Origin: Burkholderia territorii
Lineage (GTDB): Bacteria; Pseudomonadota; Gammaproteobacteria; Burkholderiales; Burkholderiaceae
Assembly: GCF_902833055.1 (NCBI RefSeq)
Contig: NZ_CADFEJ010000001.1
Location: 806,001-870,000 of the forward strand
Length of the DNA: 64,000 nt
Reading direction: 5' to 3'
In this document: positions 9,059-19,560 of the stretch, piece by piece
How the letters are laid out: the number at the start of each line of letters is the position of its first letter
Numbering within the stretch: position 1 is the stretch's first letter
The notes under the pieces: generated by a model
The model's database searches: none
Told to the model about the DNA's origin: nothing
What the model saw: only the letters and a program-made list of their open reading frames with translations
Translations under genes and position numbers: made by a program

Positions 9059-10765
9059 TCATGCTCGGCCACGCGGACCTCCACCGGGCCGCGCCCAGAA
9101 ATCGAAGAAGTTGAACCATTGGTAGGGAGCCTTGCGGCAATAGTGTTCGAGCCGCGCGGCATAGCGCTGCGCCCACGTCGCGACGTGTTCGGCGCGCTCG
9201 CGACGCGGCAGCTCGATCCGGTCGGCGAACGGCTCGAAATAGAGGCGGTAGCCGCGCGCCTCCTTCAGGCAGAAGAACAGGTAGACCGGGCACCCGAGCG
9301 CGTGGGCAAGGATATACGGGCCCTGCGCGAACGGCGCTGTTGCATCGAGAAAGCGGGCGTCGACCGTTTTACCGGCATCATGCGGCGGCACGCGGTCGCC
9401 GACGATCACGAGCAACTCTCCCGCGTCGATGCGCGACTGCATCATCATCGCCGTATCCGGTCCGAAGTCCGACACCTCGACGAGCTGCTTGCCGAATTCC
9501 GGATTCGCAGCGGCGAGCACGCCGGTAAAGCGCTTCGCATGCTCGGTGTACACGATCGCCGTCACCTTCGTGTGTGCATCGCGCAGCGCCAGTGCCCGTG
9601 TCATCTCCAGATTGCCCAGATGCGCGCCGATCACGAGCGCGCCGCGCCCGCTCGCCGCGAGCGCATCGAACGCGGACGAATCGTCGAAACGCACGTCGAG
9701 CTCGTCGAGACGGCCGGACCACGCGACGAACTTGTCGAATCCTGCCTGCGCAAAGGCAAGCATGTGCCGGTAAGCACTGCGCCATCCCGGCTTCGGCACG
9801 GCCGCCGCTCGCGCATCGCGCAGGCGCGCGATATACGCATGCGACGCGGTGCGCGCCGTGCGATTCGTCAGCACGAAATATCCGACGACGGGATGCAGCC
9901 AGAACGACGTGAAGCCCTTGCCGAACAAACGGCAGCTGAGCGCGAGCAATGCCATGCCGATCCGGCTGCCGCGCTCCGGCACGCGCCACCACGCGCGCGT
10001 GCGGCCGGCGGGCGACACGCCGCGCCGCCCGACCAGACGGCGTGCGAGCAGCATCGGCGCGCGCACGAGCATCCCGGCGACGAGCCGCGTGTGGCTCAGG
10101 CTGATGCGCGCGTTGTCGCGCCAGACATCGAAATGGGACACGCCGTCGGCGGGGTAGATCACACGCGTCGGAATCGTCCTGAACGCCAGGCCGCGCCAGT
10201 GAAGACGGACCAGGATTTCGCTGTCGAACGCCATCCGCGTCGGCATCGATACCGCGTCGATCAGCTCGCAGACGACGTCGACCGGATAAAGACGAAACCC
10301 GCACATCGCATCGGGAATGTCCAGCGACAGCGTTTCGATCCATACCCATGCATGCGTAAGGTAACGGCCGTACAGGCGCGCCTTCGGCACGCTATCGTCG
10401 AAACGCGGCCGGCCGAGGATCACGGCGTCCGGCTCGGCCTGCGCGGCGGCCACGAACTTCGGCACATCGGCCGCGTCGTGCTGACCATCGGCATCGATCT
10501 GGATCGCGTGCCGATAGCCCCGCGCACGCGCGGCGCGCAAACCTTCCATGACCGCCGCGCCCTTTCCGCCGTTGACGGGCAATCGCAGCAGCGTCACGAC
10601 GCCCGCGTAGCGCGCCGCCAGCGTGGCCAGCACATGTTGCGTCGGCTCGTCGCTGCCGTCGTCGATCACCAGGATCGGCAGGCCGTGCACGGCAAGGCGT
10701 GCCAGCGTGCCGCCGATTGCGTCGCGATGGTTGTAGATCGGAATGACGATGCAGGTATCGCTCAT
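9059..10765 (-). CDS. apeJ: glycosyltransferase family 2 - LpxL-like acyltransferase fusion
   Basis: This 568-residue two-domain protein matches ApeJ. Residues 1 to about 240 are a GT-A glycosyltransferase: the opening CIVIPIYNHRDAIGGTL, IDDGSDEP, and the metal-site region IDADGQHDAAD. The C-terminal half from about 290 on is a lysophospholipid acyltransferase of the LpxL/HtrB type with GAHLGNLEM (the H-x4-E/D motif) and later VGDRVPPHD. Fusion of both activities fits assembly of the glycolipid to which the aryl polyene is attached. The ATG overlaps the adenylation gene stop by four bases. Confidence 0.88.
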   Translation of the reverse strand: MSDTCIVIPIYNHRDAIGGTLARLAVHGLPILVIDDGSDEPTQHVLATLAARYAGVVTLLRLPVNGGKGAAVMEGLRAARARGYRHAIQIDADGQHDAADVPKFVAAAQAEPDAVILGRPRFDDSVPKARLYGRYLTHAWVWIETLSLDIPDAMCGFRLYPVDVVCELIDAVSMPTRMAFDSEILVRLHWRGLAFRTIPTRVIYPADGVSHFDVWRDNARISLSHTRLVAGMLVRAPMLLARRLVGRRGVSPAGRTRAWWRVPERGSRIGMALLALSCRLFGKGFTSFWLHPVVGYFVLTNRTARTASHAYIARLRDARAAAVPKPGWRSAYRHMLAFAQAGFDKFVAWSGRLDELDVRFDDSSAFDALAASGRGALVIGAHLGNLEMTRALALRDAHTKVTAIVYTEHAKRFTGVLAAANPEFGKQLVEVSDFGPDTAMMMQSRIDAGELLVIVGDRVPPHDAGKTVDARFLDATAPFAQGPYILAHALGCPVYLFFCLKEARGYRLYFEPFADRIELPRRERAEHVATWAQRYAARLEHYCRKAPYQWFNFFDFWARPGGGPRGRA

Positions 10766-12453
10766 CTGGCCGCCATGCCATGGACCAGAACACCCGACGT
10801 GCATTCCCGCTCGCCGCGGCGGAACGCGAAGCGCGTGCGTCCGCGTACGGGGTCATGCGCGATACGCAGCGAGAGCACCGCGCCCGGCGGCACCGGTGCC
10901 TTGAACTTCAGGTGTTCGACGCAACGGATGTCGCGCACGGTCGGCAGCTCGCGGCCGGCCAGGCGCGCGGCCCAGTCGATTTGCACGACGCCGGGCAGGA
11001 TCGGCAGCCCCGGAAAATGTCCGTCGAAATGCGCAAGCGTGGGCGGCACGCGCAATTCGTAATGCAACGCTTCGTCGCTACGCCACGAAGCGAGCAGTTC
11101 GAAGCCCTCCGGCGTGGCGGTGAAGGCGGCCGCCAGCGCGGCGGCGGGCAACTTGCCGCGCGCATCGAACGGCATCGCATGCAGGAACCGCCAGTAGCGC
11201 GGCAATGCGGCCGCGTCGAAGTATTCACCGAGCGCGTGCCGCAACGTCGTGGCAACCGCAACCCGGCCATCCGCCGCCAGCGCATCACGTCCCGCCGCGC
11301 TCAATACCGCCACGACGCCGACGTGCGCACGCGTCGTGCCGTCGACCACCACGGCCGCCGCCTGCTCGACGTATGCGTGCGCGAGTATCCGCGCCTCGAG
11401 TTCCGGCAGCGACACGCGCTTGCCGTCCAGCTTGACGACGCGATCGCGTCGGCCGGCGAGTGCGAAGCGACCGTGTGCGTCGAATCGTGCGGTGTCGTCG
11501 GTGCGGTGCCATCGATCATGGCCGAGATGGGCCGAGCGAACGCACAGCACGCCATCGTCGTCGCAGCGCACGTCGACGCCGGTCAGCGGCTGCCACGCGT
11601 GCGCGATGTCCTGGCGGCGCCACGCGATGCCGCCCGTCTCCGTACTGCCGAATATCTCGATTGGCGCGGCACCGAACGCGTCCGAATAGGCCATGGCCGC
11701 ATCGGCCGGCAACGGGCCGCCCGACGAGAAGAACGCGCATGGCATGGGCGCCCGCATGGGAAAACCTGGCAACGCCGGCCAGCGCATCAGTTGCGACGGC
11801 GTGGAGACCACGACACCGCCACCGTATTCGGCCAGACGCTGCTGCAGCTGCAGCGGTTCAAGCACCGGTGACCGGTCGAACGCACGGCCCGCCGCCAGCG
11901 GCCAAAGGATTCTGAAAAGGAGTCCGTAGATGTGATGGTGCGGTACGCTCGACAGCGTCACTGCCGCGCCGGTGCGGTCGCCCCATTCGCGCTGCAACGT
12001 GCCCACTTCGGCATCGAGCTGCGCAAGCGACTTTCGCACCGGCTTCGCGGCGCCGCTGCTGCCCGACGTGTAGAGCGTCACCGCTGCGGCAGCGTCGATC
12101 GGGCAGTTGGAGATTGCAGTTCCGACGTCGGAGTCGTGCCCGCACGCGGCCAATGCCGGCGCATCCAGCACAAGGTCGTATGCATGCGCCAGCTCAGCGA
12201 GATAGCCGGGCGCGCTGCTGGCGGGAATCACGACTTCGCCGTGCGCCGCCGCGACCGCGAACAATGCACACGCGAATTCATACGGATCGTCCGTGCAAAT
12301 CGCGACCCGTCGCGCGCCGCTCGCCTTCACCACGCGCGCAATCGCGCCGGCACGCGCGCGCAGATCGCCCAGCGTCAGCACCTCGGCGCCATCGCGACAG
12401 ACCGCCGCGCCACTATCCGCTTCGGCACACAGCATCTCGTGCAGCGCGATCAT
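10762..12453 (-). CDS. adenylation enzyme fused to hotdog dehydratase (ApeH-ApeI fusion)
   Basis: This 563-residue protein joins two functions that are separate genes, apeH and apeI, in the enterobacterial cluster. Residues 1 to about 440 form an AMP-forming ligase with the P-loop YTSGSSGAAKPVRKSL, a FGSTETGGIAWR motif and a hinge TDDTARFDAHGRFALAGRRD. It should activate the aryl acid and load it on ACP. The last 115 residues are a small FabZ-like hotdog domain carrying HFDGHFPGLPILPGVVQIDW with the catalytic His of the GHFPG motif. The boundary is near residue 448. ATGA overlaps couple it to its neighbours on both sides. Confidence 0.88.
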   Translation of the reverse strand: MIALHEMLCAEADSGAAVCRDGAEVLTLGDLRARAGAIARVVKASGARRVAICTDDPYEFACALFAVAAAHGEVVIPASSAPGYLAELAHAYDLVLDAPALAACGHDSDVGTAISNCPIDAAAAVTLYTSGSSGAAKPVRKSLAQLDAEVGTLQREWGDRTGAAVTLSSVPHHHIYGLLFRILWPLAAGRAFDRSPVLEPLQLQQRLAEYGGGVVVSTPSQLMRWPALPGFPMRAPMPCAFFSSGGPLPADAAMAYSDAFGAAPIEIFGSTETGGIAWRRQDIAHAWQPLTGVDVRCDDDGVLCVRSAHLGHDRWHRTDDTARFDAHGRFALAGRRDRVVKLDGKRVSLPELEARILAHAYVEQAAAVVVDGTTRAHVGVVAVLSAAGRDALAADGRVAVATTLRHALGEYFDAAALPRYWRFLHAMPFDARGKLPAAALAAAFTATPEGFELLASWRSDEALHYELRVPPTLAHFDGHFPGLPILPGVVQIDWAARLAGRELPTVRDIRCVEHLKFKAPVPPGAVLSLRIAHDPVRGRTRFAFRRGERECTSGVLVHGMAAR

Positions 12454-13085
12454 GCGACACCCGTCCGTTCATGCGCGGCCGCAATGAAGAACCGGCGCCA
12501 CAGCCACTCGCCTGCAACCAACGCGCCGATCAGCACATACGCGATCAACCCGTTGTAAAGCGCCCATCCCGCAGGGCTCCAGTACAGCGCCGTATAGACC
12601 GAGAAGCCGCCGTTTGCAATGAAGAATGCGCACCACACCTGTGTGACGCGCCGCGTGTACCGGATGATTTCCGGACTCGGTTCGGGATAGGTCAGTCGTG
12701 CGAATTTTTCGATCATGGTCGGACCGTGCCGCAGCGTCGCGCCGAACGCGACCAACAAGCCGACACTCACGCATGCCGGGTAGAGGTGAAGAAGGCGTTC
12801 GCTATTGGTCACGGCAATCGCGGCCGACAACACCGTCAATGCGCCCGCCACGCCCCAGTCGAGCGTCGTGAGGCGTTTAAGCGCCTTCGCCAGCGTACCC
12901 TTGCCGACCGTGCGCTTCAGCCAGAGCAACGCAACCAGCAGGCAGCCGACGTAACGCGGCGACATGCTCTGCCACGCGAACAGGATGACGAGCGGATAGG
13001 CCAGGGTCAGCGTCGCTCTCGCCGCGACGCTTGCCCAGCGCGGCAGGACCGTGCCGGTAGTAGCCCGCATGCCCGTCAACGCCAT
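12450..13085 (-). CDS. apeG: COG4648-type inner-membrane protein of aryl-polyene cluster
   Basis: This protein of about 211 residues has six or so predicted membrane segments, for example TLAYPLVILFAWQSM, ALTVLSAAIAV and ALYNGLIAYVLIGALVAGEW. It corresponds in position and character to ApeG, a membrane protein of unknown role found in most APE clusters between ACP and adenylation genes. An ATG at 13085 is chosen; a TTG at 13091 would overlap the ACP stop (TTGA) and add two residues. Neither has a strong ribosome-binding site. The 3' end overlaps the next gene by four bases (ATGA). Confidence 0.8.
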   Translation of the reverse strand: MALTGMRATTGTVLPRWASVAARATLTLAYPLVILFAWQSMSPRYVGCLLVALLWLKRTVGKGTLAKALKRLTTLDWGVAGALTVLSAAIAVTNSERLLHLYPACVSVGLLVAFGATLRHGPTMIEKFARLTYPEPSPEIIRYTRRVTQVWCAFFIANGGFSVYTALYWSPAGWALYNGLIAYVLIGALVAGEWLWRRFFIAAAHERTGVA

Positions 13086-13087
13086 CG

Positions 13088-13336
13088 TCAAGCGCGCGCG
13101 AGCAACACGTGAACGGCGGCGATAACGTCACCGACGGTCCGCACGGACTTGAACTCTTCGGGCTTGATGCGCTTGCCTGTCATTTCCTGAAGCTTGATGG
13201 CCAGGTCGACTGCGTCGATGCTGTCCAGATCGAGCTCTTCGAACAGGTGCGTATCGGGCGTCACCCGCTCCGGCTCGATCGCGAAATTCTCATGAAAAAT
13301 GGCGCGGATGTGCTCCAGGATTTCTGCGTCGGTCAC
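13088..13336 (-). CDS. apeF: acyl carrier protein
   Basis: This 82-residue acidic ACP has the phosphopantetheine attachment Ser39 in the motif ELDLDSIDAVDL. It is one of two carrier proteins in the operon that tether the polyketide-like intermediates through a 4'-phosphopantetheine arm. The start is GTG at 13336, forming a GTGA overlap with the stop of the first ACP. No phosphopantetheinyl transferase gene is visible in the window; it may lie beyond the left edge or elsewhere. Confidence 0.92.
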   Translation of the reverse strand: MTDAEILEHIRAIFHENFAIEPERVTPDTHLFEELDLDSIDAVDLAIKLQEMTGKRIKPEEFKSVRTVGDVIAAVHVLLARA

Positions 13337-13638
13337 GAGTAGCTCCCTTTTTCCAGCACGGCTTCTTGTGGTGCCTGATGAGACTGCTGGTCGGCAATGA
13401 ATGCCGCCAGCGTGTTGATCGAACGGAAATGCGCTTTCGTGCGTTCGTCGTTCGCGGCGATCGTCAGTTGAAACTTCTTGCGCAGCATGATGCCGACTTC
13501 GAGCGCATCGACTGAATCGAGTCCGATTCCGTCCGTCGAGAACAGTGGCGCATCGTCATCGATATCGTCGACCGTCATGTCGCTGAGGTCTAGCATCTCG
13601 ATCAGAAGCTGCTTAATTTGCAGTTTTAAAGTATCCAT
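13333..13638 (-). CDS. apeE: acyl carrier protein
   Basis: This 101-residue acyl carrier protein has the attachment Ser42 in IGLDSVDALE and a helix-rich acidic N-terminus (LLIEMLDLSDMTVDDIDDD). The ATG at 13638 lies 26 bases inside the end of the acyltransferase gene. Its C-terminal tail is about 20 residues longer than usual. Two dissimilar ACPs in tandem are typical of APE clusters; one is thought to carry the aryl starter and chain, but which does what is not visible here. Confidence 0.92.
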   Translation of the reverse strand: MDTLKLQIKQLLIEMLDLSDMTVDDIDDDAPLFSTDGIGLDSVDALEVGIMLRKKFQLTIAANDERTKAHFRSINTLAAFIADQQSHQAPQEAVLEKGSYS

Positions 13639-14407
13639 GCTGAAACAGGCTTTGAGTAATGTGCACTTCCACTTCGCGGGCGATGCTGCGAGCGGCAATC
13701 GACGGAGACGCCACGTTCGACGCCAGCCGGTTCAGGTCCATCGGCTCCAGGACGTCGATGCGCATGCGAAATGCTCGAGCCGGCACGTGATACCAGCGCA
13801 GCGTCTTGGTAAATACCGGCGGGTCGCAATCGATCAGCACCGGCTGGATCCGGCTGCCGGAGTGCAGCGCCATGTGCGCGAAGCCGCGCGAGAACGCGTG
13901 CAGGCGATTGCGGCCCGGGCTGCGCGTGCCCTCCGGAAAGATGATCATCGTGTAACCCGCCGCCAGTTGCCGCGCGCCGGCCTCGACGAGATCGACCGCA
14001 TCGGCATTGCTGACGTACTCGGCGGCCCGGACGATACCCCAGAAACACGGGTTGCCCCAATGGCCGCGCTTGACGACGCAGCATGCTTTCGGTGTCAGCG
14101 ACAGCAGCACCATGACGTCGAGCCAGGTCGGGTGGTTCGCGACGACGATGGCGGGGTCGCCCTTGGCAAGGCGCTCCGTGCCGCTCAGCTCGAGCTTCAT
14201 CACGCCGACGTGCTGCAGCATCGCGACCAGCGCGCGGAAGAAGTAATGGATGACAAGCGTTACGCCACGCTGGCGCGAGCGCCGATGCGGCCATAATCCG
14301 CCGATGACGATCGCCAACAACGAGAACGCCGATCCGCACAGCGCGAAAAAGGCGAGGCTCGCGCCGGTCGCGAATAGACGCCAGCCGTAGTCAAGCCGCG
14401 CGATCAT
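13613..14407 (-). CDS. apeD: PlsC-like 1-acylglycerol-3-phosphate acyltransferase family protein
   Basis: This 264-residue membrane-associated acyltransferase begins with a hydrophobic anchor (LFATGASLAFFALCGSAFS). It carries the HX4D motif as NHPTWLD and the phosphate-binding FPEGTRS motif of PlsC enzymes. In aryl-polyene biosynthesis ApeD-type enzymes are expected to build or load the lipid anchor. The ATG at 14407 overlaps the chain-length-factor gene by 17 bases. A longer reading to 14515 lacks family similarity at its start. Confidence 0.88.
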   Translation of the reverse strand: MIARLDYGWRLFATGASLAFFALCGSAFSLLAIVIGGLWPHRRSRQRGVTLVIHYFFRALVAMLQHVGVMKLELSGTERLAKGDPAIVVANHPTWLDVMVLLSLTPKACCVVKRGHWGNPCFWGIVRAAEYVSNADAVDLVEAGARQLAAGYTMIIFPEGTRSPGRNRLHAFSRGFAHMALHSGSRIQPVLIDCDPPVFTKTLRWYHVPARAFRMRIDVLEPMDLNRLASNVASPSIAARSIAREVEVHITQSLFQHGYFKTAN

Positions 14408-15077
14408 GCCAGCTCCATCGCCACGATGCGTGTTGACAGCGCCACGACGCCGTGGTGCGTGCGGACAGGCAACGCAGCACGGCTTCGCTTTGCGTACCGG
14501 CTGCATCGCCGGCATCGCACGCGCCGTCCGCTGTCATCTCACAGGTCAGGTAGTCGGCCGATTCATCGGCGCCGATCAGAATGGCCAGCCCGACACTCTC
14601 GGGATCGTCATCGACGTCGCCATAGACGGGATCGGCTGGCTCGTGCGCATAGACGAGCAACACCGGCGAGCTCGGCGAGCTCGCGTATTGGGAAAAGGCT
14701 TCGAGTAGCGCGTAGCCCAGCGTTTCATGCCCGGCCGAGATCGCCGTGGCGGCAGTTCGGTCGCGACGGGCGATTCCGAAAACGCCCGTAACGGCATTGA
14801 GAACGGAGAGACTGAAGGCCGTCGGCGAGACGGGTTCCGACGCGCCGATGTCGGCAAGAATGCCGGTGGTACGCACCAGTTCGCCGTGACGCGATGCGAA
14901 CACCATGCGCAACGGATGTTCCGCTCCGGCACAATCGTAGGCCGCCTGAAGCGCGAGACGCGACAGCCGGCTCAAGCGGCGTCGCACCATCGGATCGAGG
15001 GCTTCGACGCCCGGTACCCCCGCGGTCGAAATCGACGTCCATCTGGCGATTGGCATGGTCCAATGCAAATCGGCCAT
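14391..15077 (-). CDS. apeC: ketosynthase-like chain-length factor (first gene of APE operon)
   Basis: This 228-residue protein of the short ketoacyl-synthase-like family (PF13723 type) lacks the catalytic Cys-His-His set and is about half the length of a true KS. The conserved stretch ISAGHETLGYALLEAF is typical of the family. In described APE systems ApeC forms a heterodimer with the KS ApeO and acts as chain-length factor. The ATG at 15077 was chosen over an upstream in-frame ATG at 15182 because the family similarity begins with DLHWTMPIARW. It is the promoter-proximal gene of the operon. Confidence 0.85.
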   Translation of the reverse strand: MADLHWTMPIARWTSISTAGVPGVEALDPMVRRRLSRLSRLALQAAYDCAGAEHPLRMVFASRHGELVRTTGILADIGASEPVSPTAFSLSVLNAVTGVFGIARRDRTAATAISAGHETLGYALLEAFSQYASSPSSPVLLVYAHEPADPVYGDVDDDPESVGLAILIGADESADYLTCEMTADGACDAGDAAGTQSEAVLRCLSARTTASWRCQHASWRWSWHDRAA

Positions 15078-15515
15078 TGTTGTTCTCGTTGGGATTGCTT
15101 CTCGTGGGGTGTTCTTATAATCGCGCCACCCGCGTCGGGCGGCTGCGCTCCGCTTTCCATGAGATGCGCCCATCGCGCGCATTGACCACCGGACTCGCGC
15201 CGCCGATTCTCCCCTTCCGGCATTACCTGGAAAGTATCGAAAATCGTCATGTCCGCAAGGCCGGCACCCGGATTATCAATCGCTGCGATTGAGTAGGCGG
15301 CATCTCGATGCGGCGGAACTGTAACAGGGCTGTTACAAAAGATCAACGCTACTGCGCGGGCGTCTTCCAGATTTAACCATTTATCAACTTCCCCAAAAAT
15401 TCATGCATCGTCGGTTATCAAGACGCCCCGTGCTCCGCGCCGCTTGCGTCGATCCGGCAGCGGGATGGCTCATAATGCGCTCGATGCCGCCCCCACACGA
15501 CCTGTTTTCCGTTCA
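15078..15515. promoter_or_regulatory. divergent control region between aryl-polyene operon and yigZ
   Basis: This 438-bp gene-free stretch lies between two divergent transcription units and must hold the promoter for the sixteen-gene APE operon (leftward) and for yigZ (rightward). It is less GC-rich than its surroundings around 15330-15420. A perfect 7-bp inverted repeat sits at 15320-15337. A TATAAT at 15116-15121 is too poorly placed to assign to either gene. No ORF in it looks real. Confidence 0.6.
15320..15337. promoter_or_regulatory. candidate operator, palindrome TGTAACA-N4-TGTTACA
   Basis: The two 7-bp arms TGTAACA and TGTTACA are exact inverted copies separated by GGGC. The arms are only moderately GC-rich and no T-run follows, so a terminator is unlikely and a dimeric regulator site is more plausible. 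It lies about 240 bases upstream of the APE start and 180 upstream of yigZ. The regulator is not identifiable from the window. Confidence 0.45.
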
Positions 15516-16103
15516 ATGAGTTATTCACTCGCTACTGCTTACACCCGCGAACTCGAAATCCGCAAAAGCCGCTTCATCGCGTTCGCGATCCCCGTCGAGG
15601 ACCGCGACGCCGCAATGCAGGCGTTGCAGCGCCTGCGTGACGAGCATCCTGCGGCCACCCACGTGTGCTGGGCGCTGCTTGCCGGCGGCCAGTCCGGGAT
15701 GTCCGACGACGGCGAGCCGTCGGGCACCGCCGGCCGGCCGATCCTCGAAGTGCTGCGTCATCACGATCTCGACGGCGTGCTCGGTGCGGTGGTCCGCTAC
15801 TACGGCGGCGTGAAGCTCGGCGCGGGCGGCCTGGTGCGCGCGTATACGGATGCGATCGCGTCGGCGCTGCTCGATGCCGAGCGCGTCGAACGCATTCGTC
15901 ACACGCGGTTCGCGATCGAAATCGGCTACCCGGACGAGGCACGCGTGCGCCGATGGATCGAGCAGGCGGGTTACGAGCTGGTGGACAGTGCGTACGGAAT
16001 GACCGTGAGGCTCGTGATCAAGCTGCCGGAAATGGCCGAGGCGGCGGCGAAATCCGAACTGTTCGACCTGACGCAGGGCCGCTCGGGCTTCCCTGACCTG
16101 TGA
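15516..16103 (+). CDS. yigZ: YigZ/IMPACT family protein (UPF0029)
   Basis: This 195-residue protein matches the YigZ family, related to the N-terminal domain of eukaryotic IMPACT. The signature GMSDDGEPSGTAGRPILEVL and YYGGVKLGAGGLVRAY are both present. The molecular function is not well defined; family members bind nucleic acids or regulate translation. The ATG at 15516 gives the normal N-terminus (SYSLATAYTRELEIRKSRF). An in-frame start at 15444 would add 24 unconserved residues. The gene appears to be transcribed alone. Confidence 0.9.
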   Translation: MSYSLATAYTRELEIRKSRFIAFAIPVEDRDAAMQALQRLRDEHPAATHVCWALLAGGQSGMSDDGEPSGTAGRPILEVLRHHDLDGVLGAVVRYYGGVKLGAGGLVRAYTDAIASALLDAERVERIRHTRFAIEIGYPDEARVRRWIEQAGYELVDSAYGMTVRLVIKLPEMAEAAAKSELFDLTQGRSGFPDL

Positions 16104-16310
16104 AGCGGCCAGCCGGCCCGGCCTTGCAGCGCGGTTTCATACACTTCCCCGCGAAAATTCAGATGCGTCCGATGGAAAACCTGCGCGCCTGAACTTAATC
16201 TCCCCTGTGTTCCTCGCGACGCGTTCTGCATACGTCTGGCCGGGCGTGCAGACACACGGCACATCGCGCGTCGCCCACAATCAAAATTCAGCTACGGGGA
16301 TATCGGACGC

Positions 16311-16598
16311 ATGCAACTGCAGAAACTGCAAGCCCAGCTCGCGCAACTCGATCGACGCATCCAGGCGGCGCGCCGCAACGAACGTCAGGCGGCACTGGTG
16401 CAGGTACGCCAGCTCGTGACGAGCTATGCGCTGACAGCGCGGGAAGTCTTCGGCCAGGGTTACAGCGATCGCGCGAAGCTGTTCACCGTCGGCGCGAAAT
16501 ATCGCGACCCGGCAACGGGCGCCACCTGGAGCGGGCGCGGGCGTGAGCCGGTCTGGATCGCCGGACGCGACCGCGCGGCGTTCCTGATCCGGGAATGA
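16311..16598 (+). CDS. H-NS family nucleoid-associated protein
   Basis: This 95-residue protein has an N-terminal coiled-coil-like segment (KLQAQLAQLDRRIQAARR). The C-terminal DNA-binding motif YRDPATGATWSGRGREPVWI is the Burkholderia/Ralstonia form of the H-NS TWTGxGRxP core. It should oligomerise and bind AT-rich DNA to silence genes. A ribosome-binding sequence (acgggga) lies about ten bases upstream. Burkholderia carry many such short paralogues, so this one need not be the main H-NS. It converges on ppk2, with a GC-rich 8-bp inverted repeat (16600-16622) between them. Confidence 0.92.
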   Translation: MQLQKLQAQLAQLDRRIQAARRNERQAALVQVRQLVTSYALTAREVFGQGYSDRAKLFTVGAKYRDPATGATWSGRGREPVWIAGRDRAAFLIRE

Positions 16599-16653
16599 CG
16601 CGCGCCGCGTTGCACGGCGCGCCTGCGTCATCCGTCGAGCCGCGCCGAACCGC

Positions 16654-17604
16654 TCAATAGATTTCAGGAACGATCATGCTGTCCGGCGTCGGGCGGCGAA
16701 TGTAGTCTTCGTGATGCTCGCGCTGCGGCAGGTCGACCGTCGGCCGCGGCACCTCGTGATACGGCACCTGGGTCAGCAGGTGATGGATGCAGTTCAGGCG
16801 CGCGCGCTTCTTGTCGACCGCCTGCACGACCCACCACGGCGCCTCGGGAATATGCGTGCGCTGCATCATTTCCTCCTTCGCGACCGTATACGCTTCCCAG
16901 CGGCGGCGGCTCTCGAGGTCCATCGGGCTCAGCTTCCACTGCTTCAGGGGATCCTCGATCCGGCTCTGGAAGCGCAGCTCCTGCTCGTGGTCGGTGATCG
17001 AGAACCAGTACTTGACGATCTGGATCCCGCTTCGCACGAGCATTTTCTCGAACTCGGGCACCGAACGGAAAAATTCCTCGTATTCGTCGTCGGTGCAGAA
17101 GTTCATCACGCGCTCGACACCCGCGCGGTTGTACCAGCTGCGATCGAACAGCACGATTTCGCCGCCGGCCGGCAGATGCGCGACATAGCGCTGGAAATAC
17201 CATTGCGTGCGTTCACGGTTGCTCGGTGCCGGCAGCGCGGCCACGCGGCACACGCGCGGGTTCAGCCGCTGCGTGATGCGCTTGATCGCGCCGCCCTTGC
17301 CTGCCGCGTCGCGCCCCTCGAAGATCACGACCAGCCGGTGCCCCGTGCTCACGACCCAGTCCTGCAGCTTCACGAGCTCGCCCTGCAACCTGAACAGCTC
17401 GCGGAAATACTGCTTGCGCGCTTCGCGGCGCTCCGGCGAGAACAGCAGATCGTCGGCGTTGTCGAAGCGGCGGTCGTCGAGCTCCATTTCGAGCTCTTCG
17501 TCGTACGCGTCGACGAGGTCTTCCTCGAAACGGCGCTGGCGCGACTCGAGCGATGCCGTATCGGTGACGTTGCCGGTCTCGGTGCGGGAATCGTTATCGC
17601 CCAT
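16654..17604 (-). CDS. ppk2: polyphosphate kinase 2
   Basis: This 316-residue PPK2-family kinase uses polyphosphate to phosphorylate nucleoside mono- or diphosphates, or the reverse. The P-loop is FEGRDAAGKGG, the lid and Walker B region FDRSWYNRAGVERVM is intact, and PEFEKMLVRSGI and YWFSITDHEQE follow as in characterised PPK2s. An acidic N-terminal extension of about 60 residues precedes the core. The length fits a single-domain class I enzyme. It is flanked by unrelated genes and appears monocistronic. Confidence 0.93.
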   Translation of the reverse strand: MGDNDSRTETGNVTDTASLESRQRRFEEDLVDAYDEELEMELDDRRFDNADDLLFSPERREARKQYFRELFRLQGELVKLQDWVVSTGHRLVVIFEGRDAAGKGGAIKRITQRLNPRVCRVAALPAPSNRERTQWYFQRYVAHLPAGGEIVLFDRSWYNRAGVERVMNFCTDDEYEEFFRSVPEFEKMLVRSGIQIVKYWFSITDHEQELRFQSRIEDPLKQWKLSPMDLESRRRWEAYTVAKEEMMQRTHIPEAPWWVVQAVDKKRARLNCIHHLLTQVPYHEVPRPTVDLPQREHHEDYIRRPTPDSMIVPEIY

Positions 17605-17838
17605 GGGGGCCTCCTTCCTTCAATTGACGCAACCAAACTCCGCCATTATCCCAGCGTCTCGCGTCAAATTGATGAAAAAGGGGCCGATCCGCGCGTCGGA
17701 AGCGGGAATCCTGGCACGGCGAACCGTCGTCGACCGTCTGGCCCCGCTCGGAAGCAATCCGGCGAACGACCGGAGCCTGGCGTCAGGCGGCACGCAGCGG
17801 CGCGACCGCCTCCCCGGTCGCGCATCCGGCCCTCCCCG

Positions 17839-19560
<1,722 letters not shown>

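Noticed and set aside
15116..15121. TATAAT in the APE-yigZ region as a promoter
   Set aside because: No acceptable -35 at 16-18 bases and it is about 400 bases from yigZ. On the opposite strand it lacks a -35 for the APE operon.
16600..16622. GC-rich inverted repeat between the H-NS and ppk2 genes as a terminator
   Set aside because: The 8-bp stem is present but no T-run follows on either strand, so it is only mentioned under the H-NS gene.
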